DNA of 64,000 bases from Bacteroidota bacterium. Lineage in GTDB: Bacteria > Bacteroidota > Ignavibacteria > Ignavibacteriales > Melioribacteraceae. This document shows, in pieces, positions 59,279 to 64,000 of the stretch. The position numbers and the translations under genes are program-made. Location of the stretch: the NCBI GenBank assembly GCA_021820065.1, contig JAKAEE010000003.1, positions 1-64,000 of the forward strand. The letters run 5' to 3'. The notes below the pieces were generated by a model. That model saw only the letters and a list, made by a program, of their open reading frames with translations, was not told the origin of the DNA and made no database searches. How positions within the stretch are numbered: position 1 is the stretch's first letter; each line of letters starts with the position of its first letter.

Positions 59279-61354
59279 ATGATCAAGAAATTATTAATGC
59301 TGTTAATGGTTGTAATGATGGCAAGCCCGGCTTTTGCTCAATTGGATAGAAGCAAACGTCCGGCAGCCGGACCCGCTCCGGAAGTTAAAATCGGCAGCTA
59401 CGAATCATTCGAACTTCCAAACGGAATGAAAGTTTTCGTGGTTGAGAATCATAAACTGCCGCGTGTTGCATTCAATTTAGTGCTTGATGTTGATCCTGTG
59501 CTCGAAGGCAAAAATGTTGGTTACGTTGAAGCCGCGGGCGAGCTGCTGAGAACCGGCACAAAATCGAGAACAAAGGACAAGATTGATGAAGAGATTGATT
59601 TTCTCGGCGCTAATTTGTCAACATCTTCAACAAGTGTTTATGCATCTGGTCTTTCCAAGTATAAGGATAAGCTTCTTGATATAATGTCGGATCTTGTGAT
59701 GAACTCTGTGTTCAAACAAGAAGAACTGGATAAGATTAAGAAACAAATGTTATCCGGCTTGGCTACTCAGAAGGATGACCCGAATTCGATTGCTCGAAGA
59801 GTTCGTGATGTTTTAATGTACGGTAAAGATTATCCATACGGCGAGCCGGAAACCGAAGAAACCGTTAAGTCTTTTACACTTGATATGTGCAATCAGTATT
59901 ATCAAACCTATTTTGCGCCGAACGTTGCTTACCTGGCTGTTGTAGGAGATATCAACAAGGCGCAAGCAAAGTCGCTTATTCAAAAATATTTTGGAAAGTG
60001 GCAGAAGAAAGAGGTTCCGAAAAATACTTACGCTACTCCAAAAGCCCCGATAGTTGATAAAGTTTGTTTGGTTGACCGTGAGAATTCCGTGCAGTCGGTA
60101 ATTTCTGTTTGCTATCCAATCGAACTGAAAAACGGCAGCGAAGATGTTATCAAAGCCAGTGTTGCTAATCTGATTCTTGGAGGAAGCGCAACGGGAAGAT
60201 TGTTTATGAATTTGCGTGAAGCAAAAGCTTATACATATGGCGCGTATTCAAGCATAAATCCAGATCGACTGGTTGGAAGTTTTGCCGCATTCACCTCTGT
60301 GAGAAACGCAGTAACAGACAGCTCGATAACTGAAATAATGAATGAGCTGAAAAGAATACGAACCGATAAAGTGACAGACGATGAACTGCAAAAAGCTAAA
60401 AATTATTTGACCGGCAGTTTCATTCGAAGTTTAGAGTCGCCGCAGACGGTTGCGCAATTCGCTATTAATATTGCACGCTATAACATGCCGAAAGATTACT
60501 ACAAAAATTATTTGAAAAATTTATCGGCGGTTACAACTGATGATGTTCTCGATATGGCAAAGAAATATGTTAAGCCGAATAACGCATATATTCTTGTTGT
60601 AGGAAAAGGCGACGATGTTGCAAAGAAAATTGCAAAGTTCAGTCTTTCCGGAAAAGTTGATTATTACGATATCTACGGTGAAAAGTACGATCCGAATGTT
60701 AAGAAGGTGCCGGAAGGTGTGACGGTGGATCAGATTCTAAACAAATACATTGATGCAATCGGCGGAAGAGAGAAACTTGCGGCGGAAAAAGATCAAACAA
60801 TAAAACTAACCGGCAGTATGCAGGGCATGAACATTACCATCACAATGTCTAAAAAAGCTCCGAACAAGTTTTATCAGCTTGTTGATTTTGGAGTTGGGCA
60901 GCAGAAAATAATTTTTGACGGCGTTAAAGGAAAATCAATTGCGATGGGACAGGAAAAAGAATTGACAGGTGATCAGCTTGAATCGATTAAGACTGAAGCA
61001 GAAATAAATCCTGTGCTCGATTACGCAAAGCTTGGCATTAAACCGGAATTAGTCGGTATGGAATCAATCAACAACAAGGATACATACAAAGTTGTTCTTA
61101 CAACGCTCAACGGTAAAAAGTCAACTCAGTATTTCGATGTAAATACCGGTCTGCTGGCGAGATCGGTTACAACCGCTGAAACGCAGCAGGGAAGTTTTAC
61201 ATCGACAATTGATTTTGATGATTACAGAGATGTTCAGGGGTTGAAGTTTCCTTACAAATGGGTTCAGAGCACACCAATGGGCTCTATCGAACTGACAACT
61301 TCTTCTATTGAAGTTAACACTGGTTTGAGTGATGCGCTATTTGAAGTAAAGTAA
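59279..61354 (+). CDS. M16 peptidase-like subunit without zinc motif, fused to lipoprotein-carrier-like domain
   Basis: Residues about 40-460 are an M16-type two-domain fold (YESFELPNGMKVFVVENHKLP, AKNYLTGSFIRSLESPQ). At the HxxEH position it reads YVEAAGELLRTGTKS, so the zinc ligands are absent. R/Y-type residues in the second half (EAKAYTYGAYSS) are kept, as expected of the substrate-binding mate of a catalytic M16B subunit. A C-terminal domain of about 200 residues (NKYIDAIGGREKLAAEK ... DFDDYRDVQGLKFPYKW) resembles LolA/LolB-like carriers. It has a signal peptide (LLMLLMVVMMASPAFAQ). A strong terminator follows. Confidence 0.9.
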   Translation: MIKKLLMLLMVVMMASPAFAQLDRSKRPAAGPAPEVKIGSYESFELPNGMKVFVVENHKLPRVAFNLVLDVDPVLEGKNVGYVEAAGELLRTGTKSRTKDKIDEEIDFLGANLSTSSTSVYASGLSKYKDKLLDIMSDLVMNSVFKQEELDKIKKQMLSGLATQKDDPNSIARRVRDVLMYGKDYPYGEPETEETVKSFTLDMCNQYYQTYFAPNVAYLAVVGDINKAQAKSLIQKYFGKWQKKEVPKNTYATPKAPIVDKVCLVDRENSVQSVISVCYPIELKNGSEDVIKASVANLILGGSATGRLFMNLREAKAYTYGAYSSINPDRLVGSFAAFTSVRNAVTDSSITEIMNELKRIRTDKVTDDELQKAKNYLTGSFIRSLESPQTVAQFAINIARYNMPKDYYKNYLKNLSAVTTDDVLDMAKKYVKPNNAYILVVGKGDDVAKKIAKFSLSGKVDYYDIYGEKYDPNVKKVPEGVTVDQILNKYIDAIGGREKLAAEKDQTIKLTGSMQGMNITITMSKKAPNKFYQLVDFGVGQQKIIFDGVKGKSIAMGQEKELTGDQLESIKTEAEINPVLDYAKLGIKPELVGMESINNKDTYKVVLTTLNGKKSTQYFDVNTGLLARSVTTAETQQGSFTSTIDFDDYRDVQGLKFPYKWVQSTPMGSIELTTSSIEVNTGLSDALFEVK

Positions 61355-61373
61355 TCTCACCAGCCTTTGTGCA

Positions 61374-61406
61374 AAGCCGCCTGAGAGAAAATCCGGGCGG
61401 CTTTTT
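61374..61406 (+). terminator. Intrinsic terminator after M16 pair
   Basis: AAGCCGCC, a 14-nt loop, GGCGGCTT, then TTT(C) and further T-rich sequence. It ends the M16 transcript before the TetR gene. Confidence 0.85.
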
Positions 61407-61504
61407 CTATTTTTAACCCACATTGCGATTCCAGTTCATTTTCGAAAGATCCCTCAAAAAAATTTTGAGAAAGCAAGGAACTTTCATATGTTTGGAAACG
61501 ACTA

Positions 61505-61519
61505 AAACAATAATTGTTT
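61505..61519. promoter_or_regulatory. Candidate TetR operator 1
   Basis: AAACAAT A ATTGTTT is a perfect 15-nt inverted repeat about 60 nt upstream of the TetR-family start codon. TetR regulators often bind such sites at their own promoter. Confidence 0.45.
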
Positions 61520-61542
61520 CCTATGGAACCAATTCAACAAAG

Positions 61543-61559
61543 AGTCTGTTAAGCAGACT
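61543..61559. promoter_or_regulatory. Candidate TetR operator 2
   Basis: AGTCTG TTAAG CAGACT is a 6-nt-arm perfect inverted repeat, 19 nt before the ATG of the TetR gene. Confidence 0.45.
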
Positions 61560-61578
61560 ATCTATAATAAAGGGAAAT

Positions 61579-62205
61579 ATGAACGGAGAAACCGAGGTAA
61601 AAAACAGAATACGTCTTAAGGCTGAAGAGATGTTTTCACAATTTGGATTCAGTAAAGTTACTATGGAAGAAATTGCTGCCGAGTTGTGCATCAGCAAAAA
61701 GACGCTGTACAAATATTTTTCAAACAAAGAGCATGTGCTTAAGGAAGTTATTGGAGAAGTTAAGTGCGAGATAACAACATTTGTTGATGAGTTGCTTGCC
61801 GATAAGACGATGGAGTTTATCGACAAAATCAATAAACTGATGAGTTTTTTGGCGATGCATATTGCAAAGATTGATGGCCCGCTGGTTCGTGATTTAATGA
61901 AAAATCATCCTGAAATGTGGAGCGACATACAAAAATTCAGAAGGGAAAAAACTCACGCGAACTTTTCACGTCTAATCCAGGAGGGAATTGAAAGGGGTTT
62001 TTTCAGAAAAGACATACCAGCACAACTAATTGTTATGATGTATGATTCGGCAATGCAGGGTCTCTTGAACCGCGATGCATTATCAGAACTGCCTTTTACA
62101 TCGGATCAAATCCATCGCGAAGTTAACAAAGTGGTGTTTGAGGGAATTCTTTCTGATAAAGGAAGGGAAAAGTTCCGAACAACAAATTTCGAAATAGAAA
62201 ATTAA
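61579..62205 (+). CDS. TetR family transcriptional regulator
   Basis: A 208-aa repressor-like protein. Its N-terminal helix-turn-helix domain is classical (AEEMFSQFGFSKVTMEEIAAELCISKKTLYKYFSNKEHVLKEVI). The C-terminal helical ligand domain is variable. I start at MNGETEVKNRIRLK, which has AAAGGGA upstream; the track adds 52 codons that run through the two palindromes. TolC follows 15 nt downstream and a membrane-fusion protein after that, so it most likely controls this efflux operon. Confidence 0.92.
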   Translation: MNGETEVKNRIRLKAEEMFSQFGFSKVTMEEIAAELCISKKTLYKYFSNKEHVLKEVIGEVKCEITTFVDELLADKTMEFIDKINKLMSFLAMHIAKIDGPLVRDLMKNHPEMWSDIQKFRREKTHANFSRLIQEGIERGFFRKDIPAQLIVMMYDSAMQGLLNRDALSELPFTSDQIHREVNKVVFEGILSDKGREKFRTTNFEIEN

Positions 62206-62220
62206 CGGAGAATCATAAAT

Positions 62221-63543
62221 ATGATGCGGCTCAGATTTTCACTACTCGTTTTTTTCATTATGGCAATTGCATTTAACGGTCGGTCAATTGCTCAGCAGAA
62301 ACTTTCTTTAACCGTGGATCAAGCTGTTGATATCGGCTTAAAGAACAGCAAAGCGCTTCACTTATCGCTGATGAAGTTAAAATACTCGGAAGCAAAACTT
62401 AGCGAAGTTAATGCGGCAAGACTGCCGTCAATTAAACTTTCTGCAGCATACAGAAGACTTAGCAATGTACCGACTTCAACCATATCAACGCCGTTTGGAA
62501 ATTTTGAAGTTCAACCGACTATACTTGATAACTATACGTCACAGCTTACAATCTTTCAGCCGTTGTTTACCGGCTTCCGACTTTCTAGCGGCAGCGATAT
62601 TGCAGAACAAACCGCAAAAGCAACGAATGAAGATTATAATAAAGACAGAAACGATTTGGTCTTCAATGTAAAAAATGCTTACTGGTCATTGTTCAAAGCG
62701 ACACAAATGAAAAAAGTTATGGACGAAACGGTTGATCAGGCTAAGGCGCACGTTGCCGACGCAAAAAATCTTTTAAACGCGGGTATGCTTACAAAAAATG
62801 ACTTGCTGAAATTGGAAGTTCAACTTTCCGATTTAATGTTCAAACAAGTTGACGCGGATAATGCTGTTAAGCTTACAAACGTTGCTTTGAACAGCGTTCT
62901 TTGCATTCCGCTGGATACGCAAATTGAAATTGCATCTTCTACTCAGTTTGATAGTCAAGATTATGATGCGCTGAATAAGCTTATAGATGAAGCTGTTCAG
63001 AAGAGACCGGAAATTAAATCTGCCGATTATAGAATTAAGGCAAGCGAAGCCGGCGTAACCATGGCTCAGTCTTCATGGTATCCTCAGATCAGTCTTATGG
63101 GCGATTACTATTATAACCGCCCCAATCAAAGAATTTTTCCGGCAAAGGATGAATTTAGAGGAACATGGGACGCCGGTGTGAGTGTGAGTCTGAACATTTG
63201 GGATTGGCTTACTACTGCGCATCAAACCGAGCAAGCAGAGACGCAGCTTTCGCAAAGTCTTGATGCACGCGGAATTATGAAAGACAACATAACATTAGAA
63301 GTAACGCAGAACTATTTGAACTTCGAACAGGCAAAAAAGAAAATCGAGATTTCCGAATTTGGCGTTAAGCAGGCAGAAGAAAACATGCGCGTTACAGAAG
63401 ACAAATTTAAATCAGGCATGGCTTTGAGTTCCGAAGTGGTTGATGCAGAAACCGCGCTCTCTTCGGCTAAAGTTAACTACACTAATTCAAAAGTTGATTA
63501 CGAGCTCGCTAAAGCGAGATTAGATAAATCTATTGGCAAGTAA
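62221..63543 (+). CDS. TolC family outer-membrane efflux protein
   Basis: A signal peptide (LRFSLLVFFIMAIAFNGRSIAQ) is followed by the two repeats typical of TolC/OEP proteins. Each has long coiled helices and short barrel strands: LTVDQAVDIGLKNSKALHLSL near the N-terminus and LIDEAVQKRPEIKSADYRIKASEAGV at residue 260. The length of 440 aa is normal. It forms the outer-membrane duct for the pump encoded next to it, with TetR upstream (15 nt) and the fusion protein downstream (24 nt). Confidence 0.93.
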   Translation: MMRLRFSLLVFFIMAIAFNGRSIAQQKLSLTVDQAVDIGLKNSKALHLSLMKLKYSEAKLSEVNAARLPSIKLSAAYRRLSNVPTSTISTPFGNFEVQPTILDNYTSQLTIFQPLFTGFRLSSGSDIAEQTAKATNEDYNKDRNDLVFNVKNAYWSLFKATQMKKVMDETVDQAKAHVADAKNLLNAGMLTKNDLLKLEVQLSDLMFKQVDADNAVKLTNVALNSVLCIPLDTQIEIASSTQFDSQDYDALNKLIDEAVQKRPEIKSADYRIKASEAGVTMAQSSWYPQISLMGDYYYNRPNQRIFPAKDEFRGTWDAGVSVSLNIWDWLTTAHQTEQAETQLSQSLDARGIMKDNITLEVTQNYLNFEQAKKKIEISEFGVKQAEENMRVTEDKFKSGMALSSEVVDAETALSSAKVNYTNSKVDYELAKARLDKSIGK

Positions 63544-63567
63544 GAAAATTTAATTGGAGATATAAAA

Positions 63568-64000
63568 ATGAAAAGATGGAAACTCATTACCGGTGTTATA
63601 ATTGCTATTGCGGTTGTTGCAACAATTTTGGCGATCAACAAGAAGAAACTTTCTCAAACCAATGCCGGCGGAATTCAGGATGTTTATTACGTGAGCGTAG
63701 CAAAAGTAGAAAAGAAAGACCTCCAGCACTCGCTTAGTTTGGTTGGAACAGTAACAGCTTACAACGACGTTAACATTCTTTCCGAAACGCAAGGTAAGAT
63801 TACGGCAGTTTATGTTAACGTTGGAGATTACAAACAAGCAGGCTCGGTTCTTTTTCAAGTAGATGATGAATTGAAGAAAGCCGCATTCATGAGCGCCGAA
63901 GCTAATTATGACAAAGCAAAAAAAGATTACGCGCGCTTTCAAGATTTATACAAACAGAAATCCGCAACCGATGCGCAGCTCGATCAAGCGAAACTTGGTT
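63568..64000 (+). CDS. RND efflux periplasmic adaptor (membrane-fusion protein), 3' truncated by window
   Basis: Missing from the ORF track because the window ends inside it. From the ATG at 63568 (GGAGA seven bases earlier) it reads MKRWKLITGVIIAIAVVATI, a signal-anchor helix. The next part is VYYVSVAKVEKKDLQHSLSL, then GTVTAYNDVNILSETQGKIT and VYVNVGDYKQAGSVLFQVDD (lipoyl half motifs), and the first coiled-coil hairpin (SAEANYDKAKKDYARFQDLY). This is an HlyD/AcrA-type adaptor. An RND permease probably follows outside the window. The antisense ORF 63550-63942 is a shadow. Confidence 0.92.
   Translation, partial: MKRWKLITGVIIAIAVVATILAINKKKLSQTNAGGIQDVYYVSVAKVEKKDLQHSLSLVGTVTAYNDVNILSETQGKITAVYVNVGDYKQAGSVLFQVDDELKKAAFMSAEANYDKAKKDYARFQDLYKQKSATDAQLDQAKLG

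Noticed and set aside
63550-63942. 130-aa minus-strand ORF at the window end
   Set aside because: It is opposite the membrane-fusion protein gene, which the track missed because of truncation.
1-64000. tRNA genes, CRISPR arrays, prophage, toxin-antitoxin or restriction systems
   Set aside because: I looked through the gaps and the ORF list and found none that I can support.

Overview
The window is an ordinary chromosomal stretch (low to moderate G+C) that I place, by inference, in the Bacteroidota/Ignavibacteriota neighbourhood (Ignavibacterium/Melioribacter-like). The signs are TAnnTTTG promoter boxes, a DUF4905 protein, many secreted proteins with signal peptides ending in AQ, beta-barrel proteins ending in aromatic residues, a GH127 enzyme, TPR/PAS histidine kinases ending in HisKA-HATPase, and fused AK-HSD next to an archaeal-type Asd. 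I see no tRNA, CRISPR array, phage or intact insertion sequence. I found no unmistakable new multi-gene system. The unusual content lies in small sequence structures and individual proteins.

Layout. 1-4.8 kb: 3' part of an ABC-2 permease, a small unknown protein, a YitT-type membrane protein, a methyltransferase and a radical SAM protein. 4.8-9.4 kb (minus): secreted GH13 amylase, PAS histidine kinase and GNAT acetyltransferase. 9.4-20.2 kb (plus): AI-2E-type permease, RNase P RNA, recJ, yebC, ruvC, a Ser/Asn-rich barrel protein, ruvA, a CoA-binding protein, a sphingomyelin-synthase-like membrane enzyme, a stand-alone cobalamin-binding protein and a CBM48-GH13 enzyme. 20.2-25 kb: remains of a REP-associated transposase, an M24 peptidase, a PAS kinase and sua5, with hisN divergent from sua5. 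25.4-30 kb: trxA, priA, a pseudouridine synthase and a Yip1-family protein.

30.1-33.8 kb holds a tight cluster of tryptophanase, DUF4905, amrA and amrB. 35.7-41.5 kb is a compact threonine operon (thrA-asd-thrB-thrC) that covers every step from aspartate to threonine. 41.7-52.6 kb is mostly secreted proteins: an Asp-box repeat protein, two barrel proteins, hydrolases, a GH127 glycosidase, DinB and a TPR kinase. 52.7-56 kb: a DUF47-Pit phosphate transport pair and glycyl-tRNA synthetase, which appears to start at ATC. 56-61.4 kb: an M61-like protein with a damaged zinc motif, and an active/inactive pair of M16 peptidases. 61.5-64 kb: the start of an efflux operon (TetR regulator, TolC, membrane-fusion protein), cut by the window end.

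Three families of small repeats cross the window: (i) 22-29 nt palindromes in intergenic gaps, one pair sharing a 77 nt unit; (ii) arrays with a 7-nt period, several ending right at start codons; (iii) short palindromic insertions kept in frame inside genes (rluE-like, glyS). A RAYT transposase remnant lies beside one palindrome.
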